64,000 nucleotides of DNA from Lachnospiraceae bacterium. Lineage in GTDB: Bacteria; Bacillota; Clostridia; Lachnospirales; Lachnospiraceae. A model generated the notes under the pieces. The model was not told the DNA's origin. It worked only from the letters and a program-made list of their open reading frames with translations, and ran no database searches. Within the stretch, counting starts at the first letter, position 1. The number at the start of each line of letters is the position of its first letter. A program made the position numbers and the translations under genes. Below are positions 51,166-60,454 of the stretch, piece after piece. Location of the stretch: positions 62,001 through 126,000 of the forward strand of contig JAFUIR010000013.1 in assembly GCA_017468395.1 (NCBI GenBank), given 5' to 3'.

Positions 51166-51206
51166 AAAAAAACAAGGTGTTACCCGCTCGTGGTAACACC
51201 TTTCTT
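51166..51206. terminator. Bidirectional terminator
   Basis: AAGGTGTTACC/GGTAACACCTT, an 11-bp stem around a 7-base loop, A-run on one side and T-rich sequence on the other, between the convergent exonuclease and cheR genes. Confidence 0.88.
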
Positions 51207-51225
51207 AATAACCTATTAAATTTTC

Positions 51226-52005
51226 TTATACCTTCTTTTCATAGAAGAAAGAATTCTTTCTTTCATATCCCATATCTCTGTGATTGATAATCTGCTCTGT
51301 ACTTCCGATGAACAAAATACCCTGCGGTGCCAGTGCCTTCTGGAACTTCACAAACACTTCGTCTTTTGCTTCCTCTGTAAAGTAAATCAAAACATTTCTG
51401 CACACAATCATGTTAACGCCGGTGGGATATGTATCTTTCAACAAATTGTGCTGTTGAAATTCTACCCTGCTTTTGATTTCGTTGGAAATCTGATAAGAAG
51501 GACCTACTTTAGTAAAGTATTTCTGCTTCAAATCATCGGGAACGGCTACAATACTCTTTTCGGAATACAACCCGATTTTGGCTTTTTCAATGACCTGCTT
51601 GTCTATATCCGTTGCATAAATCTTTATCTGATTTAAAGGGATATGTCTGGACAATGCCATAACCAAAGAATACGGTTCATCGCCTGTGGAACAGGCAGCA
51701 CTCCAGATTTTCAAGTTCTTTCCAAACTTACTAATCAATTCCGGTATAATATTCTTGTCGAGAAGCTGCCACTGATCCGGGTTTCTGTAGAACTCAGACA
51801 CATTGATGGTCAGATAATTGACAAATTCATCAAAACGTTCTTTGTCCGTCTTCAAAAGTTGCACATACTTATCATATCCTACTATTTTGTGTTTGGATAT
51901 TAAAGTATCGATACGCCGTTTCATCTGCTTCTCTTTATAAGAATTTAAATCAATGGTTGTCAACGCCATGATTTCTTTTTTGAAATACTCGTAATCGTAT
52001 GCCAC
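51226..52005 (-). CDS. cheR: CheR-type protein-glutamate methyltransferase
   Basis: A 259-residue SAM-dependent methyltransferase that methylates chemoreceptor glutamates. Residues 1-70 form the all-helical N-terminal domain (KKEIMALTTIDLNSYKEKQMKRR). The SAM-binding loop is WSAACSTGDEPYSLVMAL, with YATDIDKQVIEKAK and MIVCRNVLIYFT (NVLIYF is diagnostic). The start is a GTG. No other chemotaxis gene is nearby; it follows rpsA by 29 bases, a placement common in this group. Confidence 0.95.
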   Translation of the reverse strand: MAYDYEYFKKEIMALTTIDLNSYKEKQMKRRIDTLISKHKIVGYDKYVQLLKTDKERFDEFVNYLTINVSEFYRNPDQWQLLDKNIIPELISKFGKNLKIWSAACSTGDEPYSLVMALSRHIPLNQIKIYATDIDKQVIEKAKIGLYSEKSIVAVPDDLKQKYFTKVGPSYQISNEIKSRVEFQQHNLLKDTYPTGVNMIVCRNVLIYFTEEAKDEVFVKFQKALAPQGILFIGSTEQIINHRDMGYERKNSFFYEKKV

Positions 52006-52034
52006 GAAACATCACCACTATTCTTTATTTTTTA

Positions 52035-53192
52035 TTAAGCTTCTGTTTCTTCCTCTGCTTCTGCCGCAATCACTGCTTCGATGTCAACAGGAACTACATC
52101 TGCATCAACATCTTCCTGTGCTGCTTCTTCAACAGGTTCGGGAGCAAACATTGCTTTAATGCTCAGGCTGATTTTTTTATCTGCTTCGTTGAAGTCAACC
52201 ACTTTTGCAGTAACTTCATCGCCGATTTTCAGAACATCAGCAGGTTTCTCAACATGTTCTTTTGCAATCTGGGAAACATGAAGCAGTGCATCTACACCGG
52301 GCTCCAGTTCTACGAAAGCACCAAAGTCTGTCATTCTTGCAACAGTACCTGTTACTTCTGCGCCAACTGCATATTTTTCCGCTGCATCCTTCCAAGGATT
52401 TGCATCATCAAATTTCAGGCTGAGTGCAATCTTGCTGCCTGTGATTTCTTTAATCAGAACATTTACTGTATCGCCAACTTTAAATACTTTCTTGGGATGT
52501 TCTACTCTGCCCCAAGACATTTCGGAAATGTGAAGCAGACCGTCTGCACCGCCAAGGTCAATGAACGCACCAAAGTCTGTAACGTTCTTAACAGTACCTT
52601 CCACGATGTCGCCTTCTTTGATTTTGTCAAAGAGTTCTTTCTGCATTTCTGCTTTCTTTGCAACGATAAGTTGTCTGCGGTCACCAATATATCTTCTTCT
52701 CTTAGGATTGTACTCGCTGACAACGAATTCGATTTCCTGACCTGCATATTTGCTAAGGTCTTTCTCATAAGAGTCAGATACAAGGCTTGCAGGAATAAAA
52801 ATTCTAACTTCGTCAACAACTACGCTAAGTCCGCCGTCCAATACCTGATTAACAGTAGCTGTCAATACTTCTTTATTGTTGAATGCTTCTTCGATTCTCT
52901 TATTACCTCTGTCTGCAGCAAGACGTTTGTAAGTGAGAAGAACCTGTCCTTCACCATCGTTTACTTTCAGGATTTTAACTTCCATAGTGTCACCAACTTT
53001 AGCGACTGTTGTCAAATCCACATTAGCTTCATTAGTATACTCATTTCTTGTGAGAATACCATCTGCTTTGTAGCCGATGTTAAGAACGATTTCTTCAGGT
53101 TTCACATCGATGACAGTACCTTCAACTACCTCTCCCGCATGTATAGTCTTTAATGATTCTTCCAACATTTGTTCAAAAGTTAATTCTGACAT
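52035..53192 (-). CDS. rpsA: S1-domain RNA-binding protein (ribosomal protein S1-like)
   Basis: A 385-residue protein with four S1 domains at about 17-85, 100-168, 188-256 and 273-342. The last two are the best conserved (GDIVEGTVKNVTDFGAFIDLGGADGLLHISEMSWGR; GAEVTGTVARMTDFGAFVELEPGVDALLHVSQIA). The acidic C-terminus is low complexity. It promotes mRNA binding to ribosomes or acts in RNA metabolism; Firmicutes S1 proteins are shorter than the six-domain E. coli protein. AGGAGG lies nine bases before the ATG, inside the last codons of ispH, giving a 20-base overlap in another frame. Confidence 0.94.
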   Translation of the reverse strand: MSELTFEQMLEESLKTIHAGEVVEGTVIDVKPEEIVLNIGYKADGILTRNEYTNEANVDLTTVAKVGDTMEVKILKVNDGEGQVLLTYKRLAADRGNKRIEEAFNNKEVLTATVNQVLDGGLSVVVDEVRIFIPASLVSDSYEKDLSKYAGQEIEFVVSEYNPKRRRYIGDRRQLIVAKKAEMQKELFDKIKEGDIVEGTVKNVTDFGAFIDLGGADGLLHISEMSWGRVEHPKKVFKVGDTVNVLIKEITGSKIALSLKFDDANPWKDAAEKYAVGAEVTGTVARMTDFGAFVELEPGVDALLHVSQIAKEHVEKPADVLKIGDEVTAKVVDFNEADKKISLSIKAMFAPEPVEEAAQEDVDADVVPVDIEAVIAAEAEEETEA

Positions 53193-54021
53193 AATTTTGA
53201 ACCTCCTCTATTATATTGTTTGGGGTGGAAGCCCCTGCTGTAATACCCACCAGTCGGACAGATTTAGGTAGCTCTAAATACAAGTCATCCAGGGTCTGTA
53301 TATAATAGGTGTGCTCGCACTCTTTGCTGCAAATTTCAAAAAGTTTCCTTGTATTGGAACTGTGCTTACCGCCTATTACTATCATTGCATCGACAGATGC
53401 CGCTATCTCCCGTGCTTCTGTCTGTCTTTCTTCGGTTGCGTTACAGATAGTATTCGCAACACTAACATTATAGTATTTATTTTCAAAAATTTCAACTATA
53501 TCTTCAAATTTCTTGTAGTTAAATGTCGTTTGGGAAACAATACATATATGCTTATCCGGTGCACAGGCAAATTTTTCTGCCTCCTCAGTAGTTTCAATCA
53601 CTGTGGGCTGATTATTGCACCATCCCATAATGCCTTCCACTTCCGGGTGTCCGGGGTTACCTACAATCACGATTTCCCGCCCGTTTTGGCTTTCTTCACT
53701 GACAATTTTATGGATTCTTTTCACAAATGGACAAGTGGCATCCACACACTCCAGTCCCTGGGTCTCTATCATATCGTAAATGGCTTTTTCAACACCGTGG
53801 GACCTAATGATAATTGTACCCGTTGTGACCTTACTTAATGCATCCTGATTTTCAATTACCTGCACACCTTTTTCTGCCAGGTCACGCACCACTTCTTCAT
53901 TGTGAATAATAGGTCCGTAAGTATAAATAGGACCTTTGTTTCCTATTTGTTCATACACTTTGTCCACTGCCCGTTTAACGCCAAAGCAAAAACCGGATTT
54001 TTTTGCCACTATTACTTCCAT
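53173..54021 (-). CDS. ispH: 4-hydroxy-3-methylbut-2-enyl diphosphate reductase
   Basis: A 282-residue [4Fe-4S] enzyme, last step of the MEP isoprenoid pathway. The three cluster cysteines lie in SGFCFGVKRAV, DATCPFVKRIH and ANTICNATEERQ; the catalytic Glu region TTFNYKKF and the substrate SxN motif ASTPNNIIEEV are present. I chose the ATG at 54021 (AGGAAAAAGG upstream), which overlaps cmk by 10 bases. In many clostridia IspH is fused to the S1 protein; here the reading frames differ and overlap by 20 bases. Confidence 0.96.
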   Translation of the reverse strand: MEVIVAKKSGFCFGVKRAVDKVYEQIGNKGPIYTYGPIIHNEEVVRDLAEKGVQVIENQDALSKVTTGTIIIRSHGVEKAIYDMIETQGLECVDATCPFVKRIHKIVSEESQNGREIVIVGNPGHPEVEGIMGWCNNQPTVIETTEEAEKFACAPDKHICIVSQTTFNYKKFEDIVEIFENKYYNVSVANTICNATEERQTEAREIAASVDAMIVIGGKHSSNTRKLFEICSKECEHTYYIQTLDDLYLELPKSVRLVGITAGASTPNNIIEEVQNYVRINF

Positions 54022-54686
54022 AAACCTTTTTCCTCGCAAATCTTCATAATTGCATTAATTACTTCTTCTATGCCCATGTAGGAGGTATCCAGTAAAATAG
54101 CATCTTCTGCCTGACGCAGAGGGGAAATTTCCCTTGTCATGTCCCGGTGGTCACGCTCTGCAATTTCTTTCTTGATTTCCTCCAAATCCCAGGTTTCTCC
54201 TTTTGCGGTCAATTCATCGTAACGTCTTTTTGCCCGCACTTCCACGGAAGCGGTAAGATAAATTTTTACATTTGCATTTGGAAGTACGCAGGTTCCGATG
54301 TCTCTGCCATCCATAATCACCTTAGCTTCGGAAGCCAGTTTCTGCTGCAGCTGTACAAGTTTGGCTCTCACATCGCCGTTTACACTGCTGGCAGAAGCCA
54401 TTTTGCCCACTTCTTCCGTGCGCAGGTAAGGATTTACATTTTCCCCGTTTAAATAAACCACCTGCTCACCATTTTCATAGCGGATGGTAATGTCCGCACT
54501 TTTGCACTTTTCACTGATTTTATCCGCCTCGTTGGCATTTACCTTTTCACGGATCAAATATAGTGCCATGGCACGGTACATTGCCCCTGTGTCCACATAA
54601 ATCAAATTCATTTTCTTTGCCACCTGTTTAGCGATGGTGCTTTTTCCCGCTCCTGCAGGTCCGTCTATTGCAATACTGAAACTCAT
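54012..54686 (-). CDS. cmk: Cytidylate kinase
   Basis: A 224-residue kinase making CDP and dCDP from CMP and dCMP. The P-loop is DGPAGAGKST, followed by YVDTGAMYRAMAL, the CMP-binding insert, IMDGRDIGTCVLPNANVKIYLTASVEVRAKRR and the LID region RDHRDMTRE. Length is normal. It overlaps ispH, and the flavoprotein gene lies 75 bases upstream; cmk-ispH-rpsA is a conserved clostridial arrangement. Confidence 0.97.
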   Translation of the reverse strand: MSFSIAIDGPAGAGKSTIAKQVAKKMNLIYVDTGAMYRAMALYLIREKVNANEADKISEKCKSADITIRYENGEQVVYLNGENVNPYLRTEEVGKMASASSVNGDVRAKLVQLQQKLASEAKVIMDGRDIGTCVLPNANVKIYLTASVEVRAKRRYDELTAKGETWDLEEIKKEIAERDHRDMTREISPLRQAEDAILLDTSYMGIEEVINAIMKICEEKGLWK

Positions 54687-54760
54687 ATTCTTCTTCCTTT
54701 CCGCATGTTCCTATATTATTCCGCTTTTTAATTCCACCGGAATTTTATCCCATTGGGATT

Positions 54761-56011
54761 TTATTCCCATTGGATGCTGCTTCCAGCCAAACTGCCTGTA
54801 GACCACGCAATCTGGAGATTGAAGCCTCCGGTAACCGCATCCAAATCCAAAACCTCTCCGGCAAAATAAAGTCCCTTTACCTTTTTGGATTCCATGGTGG
54901 ACGGGTTTATCTCTTTCACGGAAACGCCGCCTTTTGTAATAATTGCTTCGTTATAATCCCTGCAACCAATTACCGTCAAAGGCAACTTTTTAATCAGATT
55001 CACAAAATCCTTGCGCTCTTTTTTGGTAATTTCATTCACCTTTTTCTCCGGGTCAATGCCGGAAAGCATAATCATAACCGGTGTAAGTTTGGAGGGAAAC
55101 AGCCCGCCGACAGCATTTTTAAACTGCTTGTTCTTATTTTCTTCAAATTCACGCAGCAGCCGTTTATCCAACTGTTCCTCATCAAGAGCCGGTTTTAAAT
55201 CAATGAAAATTTCTGCCTTTTCATTCCATGCCTTCTCCACATATTGGGCCGAGGCACTTAAAATTAAGGGACCACTGATACCAAAATGGGTAAACAACAT
55301 CTCACCGAAATCACGATAGATTTCTTTTCCCTGCCTGTAAAGGGAAACTTCCACATTTTTAAGGGAAAGCCCCATCAACTCATGGCACCACTTTTCCGAT
55401 GTCACAAGAGGCACTAAAGATGGCTTCCTGTCTGTCACCAAATGGCCTGTACTTTCCGCAAATTCATAACCGTCTCCGGTAGAACCCGTGGTAGGGTAAG
55501 ACAATCCTCCGGTGGCAATTATCACGCTGTCTGCCTCTACAAAGTCTTTGTTTTTCAGTTTTACACCGCTTACTTTGTCCTTGCCGTCCTCATTTTTCTT
55601 TAAACAAATCTCCGTCACCGGAGTGTGGAGATTCACTTCCACTCCCAGCTCTTTCATACACCTTTGAAGTGCAAAAATCACATCGGAGGCATGGTCGGAA
55701 ACCGGGAAAACCCGCTCCCCCCGCTCTATTTTCAAAGGACAACCGTTTTCTTCAAAAAAAGCCATAACCTGACTGTTATCAAAACCATAAAAAGCACTGT
55801 ATAAAAATTTACTGTTGCCGTTTACCGCCTGAAATAATTTTTCTATGTCGCAGGCGTTGGTCACATTGCAACGGCCTTTTCCGGTAATGTAAATCTTTTT
55901 TCCAAGTTTTTCATTTTTTTCATATAATATAACCTGATGCCCCATCTGCGCGGCAGATACGGCTGCCATCATTCCGGCTGCGCCGCCGCCCACAATAACC
56001 ACTTTACTCAT
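54761..56011 (-). CDS. FAD-dependent oxidoreductase, HI0933/BaiN family
   Basis: A 416-residue flavoprotein. The N-terminal dinucleotide loop is VVIVGGGAAGMMAAVSAAQ. The HI0933 family pattern includes GRCNVTNACDIE, the ATGGLSYPTTGSTGDGYEFA motif and the C-terminal GLYFAGEVLDLDAVTGGFNLQIAWSTG. BaiN, a member from bile-acid 7-dehydroxylating clostridia, was proposed as a bile-acid reductase, but most members have unknown substrates. It sits between the RpiR regulator and cmk. Confidence 0.93.
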   Translation of the reverse strand: MSKVVIVGGGAAGMMAAVSAAQMGHQVILYEKNEKLGKKIYITGKGRCNVTNACDIEKLFQAVNGNSKFLYSAFYGFDNSQVMAFFEENGCPLKIERGERVFPVSDHASDVIFALQRCMKELGVEVNLHTPVTEICLKKNEDGKDKVSGVKLKNKDFVEADSVIIATGGLSYPTTGSTGDGYEFAESTGHLVTDRKPSLVPLVTSEKWCHELMGLSLKNVEVSLYRQGKEIYRDFGEMLFTHFGISGPLILSASAQYVEKAWNEKAEIFIDLKPALDEEQLDKRLLREFEENKNKQFKNAVGGLFPSKLTPVMIMLSGIDPEKKVNEITKKERKDFVNLIKKLPLTVIGCRDYNEAIITKGGVSVKEINPSTMESKKVKGLYFAGEVLDLDAVTGGFNLQIAWSTGSLAGSSIQWE

Positions 56012-56037
56012 TCATCATTCTCCAAGCCCTTTTTGCT

Positions 56038-56958
56038 TTATCCTTCTCTTTTTAAAGAATAATTCAGTATAGGTTCCTCGCCGATAAAATTAATTTCATC
56101 ATTCAGATACACCTGATAATTATTCCATGTATCCTCCAGCATCTCCAGACTGTGTTTTACTTCCTGAGGTCTCTTTAGGCACATAGCCACTACCAACGCA
56201 TTGATTACGCTAAGAGGCGCCACAAGGGAATCTACAATGGAAACCATGTCGCTTCTGGCCAAAAGGTTACAGGAAGAATACAGATTCATGGGGGAATGTA
56301 CGCTATCCGTAATAGTAATAACTTTTGCGTTTCTGTCGTTGGCAAATTCCATGGCTTTCAGTGTACGCATGGAATACCTGGGGAAACTGATGCCGATGAT
56401 TACATCCTTGTTGTCAATACGAATCATCTGTTCAAAAGTTTCGCTGACACTGGTGGTATTTAACAGTTTCACGTTTCCCCTTATCATATTCAAATAAAAG
56501 TGTAAAAACTCCGCCAACGGAGCACAACTTCTAAGACCGATAATATACACATTTTTTGCTTCCAAAATGGTATTTACCGCCAGTTCAAAGGCCTGTGGGT
56601 CCATATTGTGAATGGTGTCCTGAATTTTTTCAATATCCGCATTTAAAACTGACGTCAAAATTTCCGACTGGGTGCTGTGACCGTATTTGGCGCCTATTTT
56701 CTGCACAGAGTTTAACTGATTTTTTACCCATTCTTCCAAAGATTTTTGAAATTCCGGGTAACCTTCATAACCAAGACCCGATGCAAAACGAACTACTGTA
56801 GATTCACTGATACCCAAAGTTTCACCAAGTTTTGCCGCTGTCATAAATACCGCCTGGTCGTAATGGTCTGAAATGTAACCTGCAATGGCCTTATGGCTTT
56901 TACTCATGGAACTGTATTTTTCATTAATTCTGGATATTACATCATAACTTTTTTCCAT
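56038..56958 (-). CDS. MurR/RpiR-family transcriptional regulator
   Basis: A 306-residue regulator. Residues 1-80 are the RpiR HTH domain (YSSMSKSHKAIAGYISDHY; KLGETLGISESTVVRFASGLGYEGYPEFQKSL). Residues 125-260 are a SIS sugar-phosphate-binding domain (VYIIGLRSCAPLAEFLHFYLN; VIGISFPRYSMRTLKAMEFA). The ligand is expected to be a sugar phosphate such as MurNAc-6P, but no sugar operon adjoins it. It lies between the TetR-family gene and the flavoprotein gene. Confidence 0.95.
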   Translation of the reverse strand: MEKSYDVISRINEKYSSMSKSHKAIAGYISDHYDQAVFMTAAKLGETLGISESTVVRFASGLGYEGYPEFQKSLEEWVKNQLNSVQKIGAKYGHSTQSEILTSVLNADIEKIQDTIHNMDPQAFELAVNTILEAKNVYIIGLRSCAPLAEFLHFYLNMIRGNVKLLNTTSVSETFEQMIRIDNKDVIIGISFPRYSMRTLKAMEFANDRNAKVITITDSVHSPMNLYSSCNLLARSDMVSIVDSLVAPLSVINALVVAMCLKRPQEVKHSLEMLEDTWNNYQVYLNDEINFIGEEPILNYSLKREG

Positions 56959-56985
56959 TTTCCAATTTCCTTTCAGCCTAGTGAA

Positions 56986-57534
56986 TTATGAAGCAAAAGA
57001 TTGATAAGACTGCTCAAGCAGCCCCTTTGTTTCCACATCAGACAAATCATAATCTCCTGTCAAGCTCATACCGGCAATGCCGTGAATAAAAATCCACATC
57101 TTCATAAACATTCCACCGGCGTCTTTACAGCCCGCTTCTTTTGCTGCATTAATCTCTGCCACCACATTCCCACTGCTACCGTTTAAGATTTCATACAGGC
57201 TCTTTTTGTAGGATACATCCGACAAAAACAATAACTGAAACAAATTTTTTTCTTCTCTTGCAAAAGCAATGTATGCCATTCCCAAATTTACAAAGGGAAC
57301 ACTACTGGTACAAGGATACAAATCATAATAATCCCTGAAAAAATCTATGGCTTTCAAATATACCGCCTCTGACAATTCTTCCATGTTCTTGTACACTCTG
57401 AAAATAGGCTGGGTGGAACATCCCGCCTTCGCCGCCACTTTTCTGGCTGTAGCATTCCGGAAGCCTTCTTCTCTGGTCATAAGAAATGCGGTGTCCAAAA
57501 TATTTTGTATTGTTATGGATTCTTTTCTTGCCAT
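56986..57534 (-). CDS. TetR-family transcriptional regulator
   Basis: A 182-residue regulator. Residues 7-55 are the TetR HTH (TIQNILDTAFLMTREEGFRNATARKVAAKAGCSTQPIFRVYKNMEEL). The rest is a helical ligand and dimer domain, in the AcrR-like group (AIDFFRDYYDLYP; WIFIHGIAGMSLTG). Ligand and targets are unknown. Its own promoter (57595-57623) lies beside the inverted repeat that closes the oad operon. It is the first gene of a set running to cheR. Confidence 0.94.
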   Translation of the reverse strand: MARKESITIQNILDTAFLMTREEGFRNATARKVAAKAGCSTQPIFRVYKNMEELSEAVYLKAIDFFRDYYDLYPCTSSVPFVNLGMAYIAFAREEKNLFQLLFLSDVSYKKSLYEILNGSSGNVVAEINAAKEAGCKDAGGMFMKMWIFIHGIAGMSLTGDYDLSDVETKGLLEQSYQSFAS

Positions 57535-57594
57535 AATCGGTACCTAAACCTTTCTTGCATTATTGCAGATTTATCTTTATTCGTAACACTTGTT

Positions 57595-57623
57595 ATTTTA
57601 CCCGAATTCAGGCGTATAGTCAA
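57595..57623 (-). promoter_or_regulatory. Promoter of tetR-family gene
   Basis: Minus-strand TTGACT (57618-57623), a 17-base spacer, TAAAAT (57595-57600). The -35 box is seven bases from the end of the 24-bp inverted repeat. Confidence 0.75.
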
Positions 57624-57629
57624 GAAAAT

Positions 57630-57741
57630 CTGTGTAAGCTACGAGCCAAGTAGATAAAAAAATAAAACGCAGAAACCAAGGCATATATGCTTCGGTTTCT
57701 GCGTTATTATTTTTCACCTACTTGGCTCGTAGCTTACACAG
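57630..57741. repeat. 24-bp perfect inverted repeat enclosing the oadA terminator
   Basis: Arms 57630-57653 and 57718-57741 are exact reverse complements. They enclose a second hairpin, AACGCAGAAACC/GGTTTCTGCGTT (57666-57677 with 57694-57705), that is followed on the minus strand by a T-rich run and works as the rho-independent terminator of oadA. The right arm contains the last two sense codons and stop codon of oadA (57734-57741). Confidence 0.88.
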
Positions 57742-59161
57742 GGTATGCACCATTCTTGGTGTCTGCCTGGGTAGGGTCTACTTTTTCCTGCTGAGCCTGA
57801 CGGTATTTAAAGAAGTCTACTGCTACCTGAGGGAACAGAGCGTAGGACAATACGTCCTCATCCTGCTGTTTCCATTCAGCCATTTCTGCTTCCAACTTGT
57901 CAAGTTCGTTTTCAATAAGGTCTGCAGGACGACAGGTAATTCTCTCTTCACCGGGAATAACCTTGTCAATAACTTCCTGATTCATAGGTTTAACTGTCTG
58001 ACCATATTCACCACGAAGAACTGCTTTTGTCTCTTTTGTAGCCATTTTATATCTTTCGCCCATAAGCACGTTAAATACAGCCTGTGTACCAACAATCTGG
58101 GAAGAAGGTGTAACCAAAGGAGGCTCACCAAGGTCTTTACGAACCGCGGGAATCTCTTTCAGTACATCATAGTACTTATCTTCTGCGTTCTGCTCTTTCA
58201 ACTGGCTAACCATGTTGGAAAGCATACCGCCGGGTACCTGGTAAAGAAGTGTCTTAATATCAACACCCATTACCTTAGGATTTAAGAGACCGCTTGCAAG
58301 AGCTTCATCCCTGTAAGGACGGAAGTAATCAGCGATTTCCGCCAGAAGGTTCTGGTCAAAGCCTGTATCGTACTCTGTACCTTTGAAAGTCTCTACCATA
58401 ACTTCTGTAGCAGGCTGTGAAGTACCCATAGCAAAAGGACTCATAGCAGTGTCAATTACGTCAACACCCGCTTCTACTGCTTTCAGATAAGTCATACTTG
58501 CAACACCGGATGTATAGTGTGTATGGAGCTGGATAGGAAGTTTGGTTACGCTCTTCATAGCAGAAATCATTTCTGTTGCCTTGTAAGGAACAAGAAGACC
58601 TGCCATGTCTTTGATACAGATAGAATCTGCACCCATTTCCTCAATCTTCTTTGCCATATCTGTCCAATATTCCAGAGTATATGCATCACCAAGTGTATAG
58701 GAAAGAGCGATCTGAGCATGACCTCTTCCTTCCTGTGTCTTGATTTTGTTTGTTGCATTAACTGCAGCCTGCAGGTTACGCAGATCGTTCAAACAGTCAA
58801 AGATACGGATAATATCGATACCGTTGGATACAGACTTCTGTACGAAGTACTCTACCACGTCATCTGCATAAGGTCTGTATCCGAGAATGTTCTGTCCTCT
58901 GAATAACATCTGCAATTTTGTGTTTTTGAATCCGTCTCTGAGAAGTCTCAGTCTCTCCCACGGATCTTCTTTTAAGAAACGAAGGGATGCGTCAAATGTT
59001 GCACCGCCCCAGCACTCTACAGAATGATAACCAACTTTATCCATCTTCTCAACGATAGGAAGCATAAGTTCGGTAGGCATTCTGGTTGCAATCAGAGACT
59101 GGTGAGCGTCACGCAGAATCGTTTCCGTTATTTTAATCGGCTTTTTAGCTTGTTCTGACAT
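57734..59161 (-). CDS. oadA: Oxaloacetate decarboxylase alpha-type carboxyltransferase subunit
   Basis: A 475-residue TIM-barrel carboxyltransferase (the 5S-like or pyruvate carboxylase C-terminal type). The metal and biotin site is TILRDAHQSLIATRM; SVECWGGATFDASLRFL, MLFRGQNILGY, IFDCLNDLRN, ICIKDMAGLL and LHTHYTSG follow the family. The fused biotin domain found in classical OadA is absent; the carrier is encoded separately at 60455. It decarboxylates oxaloacetate or exchanges carboxyl with pyruvate. Last gene of the operon. Confidence 0.95.
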   Translation of the reverse strand: MSEQAKKPIKITETILRDAHQSLIATRMPTELMLPIVEKMDKVGYHSVECWGGATFDASLRFLKEDPWERLRLLRDGFKNTKLQMLFRGQNILGYRPYADDVVEYFVQKSVSNGIDIIRIFDCLNDLRNLQAAVNATNKIKTQEGRGHAQIALSYTLGDAYTLEYWTDMAKKIEEMGADSICIKDMAGLLVPYKATEMISAMKSVTKLPIQLHTHYTSGVASMTYLKAVEAGVDVIDTAMSPFAMGTSQPATEVMVETFKGTEYDTGFDQNLLAEIADYFRPYRDEALASGLLNPKVMGVDIKTLLYQVPGGMLSNMVSQLKEQNAEDKYYDVLKEIPAVRKDLGEPPLVTPSSQIVGTQAVFNVLMGERYKMATKETKAVLRGEYGQTVKPMNQEVIDKVIPGEERITCRPADLIENELDKLEAEMAEWKQQDEDVLSYALFPQVAVDFFKYRQAQQEKVDPTQADTKNGAYPV

Positions 59162-59240
59162 TCCTTTTTCCTCCTAGTTTATTTGGAATATATTATTTAT
59201 AAAGTCTAAAACTATGCCTTGTTCCCGGTCGTGCACAAAT

Positions 59241-60392
59241 TTAGAATACACCGAATATGGCCATGAAAGTACCGGCAGCAACGGCTGTACCAACTACACC
59301 CGCAACGTTAGGTCCCATAGCATGCATCAGCAGGAAGTTTGTAGGATCCGCTTCCGCACCTACTTTCTGGGATACACGTGCTGCCATAGGCACTGCAGAC
59401 ACGCCTGCCGAACCAATCAGCGGATTCACCTTACCCTTGGTAAGGATGCACATAATTTTACCACCAACTACACCTGCAGCAGTACCAAACGCGAATGCAA
59501 TCAGACCCAGTATAACAATCTTGATTGTATCCCAGTTCAGGAATGCTTCTGCACTTGTGGTAGCACCTACGGATGTACCAAGCAAAATAACTACGATATA
59601 CATCAGCGCATTGGATGCAGTATCTGTAAGCTGTCTTACTACGCCGGACTCTCTGAACAGGTTACCAAGCATCAGCATACCAACAAGGGGAGCTGTTGTG
59701 GGCAAAATCAAAGATACAACGATAGTAACAATGATAGGGAACAAAATCTTCTCCAGTTTGGTTACGGGACGAAGCTGACCCATTTTGATTTTTCTTTCTT
59801 TTTCTGTTGTCAGCAGTTTCATAATGGGCGGCTGAATAATAGGAACCAGTGACATGTAAGAATAAGCTGCCACCGCAATAGGTCCAAGCAAACCGGTCTG
59901 GCTCAGTTTACTAGCCAGGAAGATAGATGTAGGACCGTCCGCACCACCAATGATGGAGATAGCTGCTGCTGCTTTGTCGTTGAAGCCCAGCCAAATCGCA
60001 CCAAAATATGCTGCAAAAATACCGAACTGCGCTGCTGCACCAAGAAGGAAACTCTTGGGGTTTGCAATCAGCGGTCCAAAGTCTGTCATGGCACCTACGC
60101 CCATAAAAATCAGGGACGGCAGGATTGCCCATTCATCTAAGAGATAGAAATAATACAGTAAGCCACCTACGCCGTTTGTGGAATCTTCCACGCTCAGCAT
60201 AATATCAGGATAGATATTTACCAGCAGCATACCGAATGCTATCGGTGTCAAAAGAAGCGGTTCAAATCCTTTTGCGATAGCCAAATAAAGGAAAACGCAA
60301 GCAACCGCAATCATGACATAGTTTCCCCAAGTGAGGTTGAAAAACGCAGTCTGTTGCAAAAGATTGCCCATCGTATTAATTATGTAATCCAT
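59241..60392 (-). CDS. oadB: Sodium-translocating decarboxylase beta subunit
   Basis: A 383-residue polytopic membrane protein of the OadB/GcdB/MmdB family that decarboxylates carboxybiotin and exports two sodium ions. The conserved sodium-site motif IIGGADGPTSIFLASKL, the start GFEPLLLTPIAFGMLLVN and the C-terminal NPLIGSAGVSAVPMAARVSQKVGAEADPTNFLLMHAMGPNVAGV are present. About ten helices. 79 bases upstream of oadA. Confidence 0.97.
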   Translation of the reverse strand: MDYIINTMGNLLQQTAFFNLTWGNYVMIAVACVFLYLAIAKGFEPLLLTPIAFGMLLVNIYPDIMLSVEDSTNGVGGLLYYFYLLDEWAILPSLIFMGVGAMTDFGPLIANPKSFLLGAAAQFGIFAAYFGAIWLGFNDKAAAAISIIGGADGPTSIFLASKLSQTGLLGPIAVAAYSYMSLVPIIQPPIMKLLTTEKERKIKMGQLRPVTKLEKILFPIIVTIVVSLILPTTAPLVGMLMLGNLFRESGVVRQLTDTASNALMYIVVILLGTSVGATTSAEAFLNWDTIKIVILGLIAFAFGTAAGVVGGKIMCILTKGKVNPLIGSAGVSAVPMAARVSQKVGAEADPTNFLLMHAMGPNVAGVVGTAVAAGTFMAIFGVF

Positions 60393-60454
60393 TTTTTGAC
60401 CTCCTGTAATGTATTATGGATATTGCCTTTTGGCAACACCCGGATTTGTACCGT

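Noticed and set aside
53173..53192. Programmed frameshift joining ispH and the S1 gene
   Set aside because: No slippery heptamer is evident and a strong AGGAGG with ideal spacing precedes an ATG, so separate initiation explains it.
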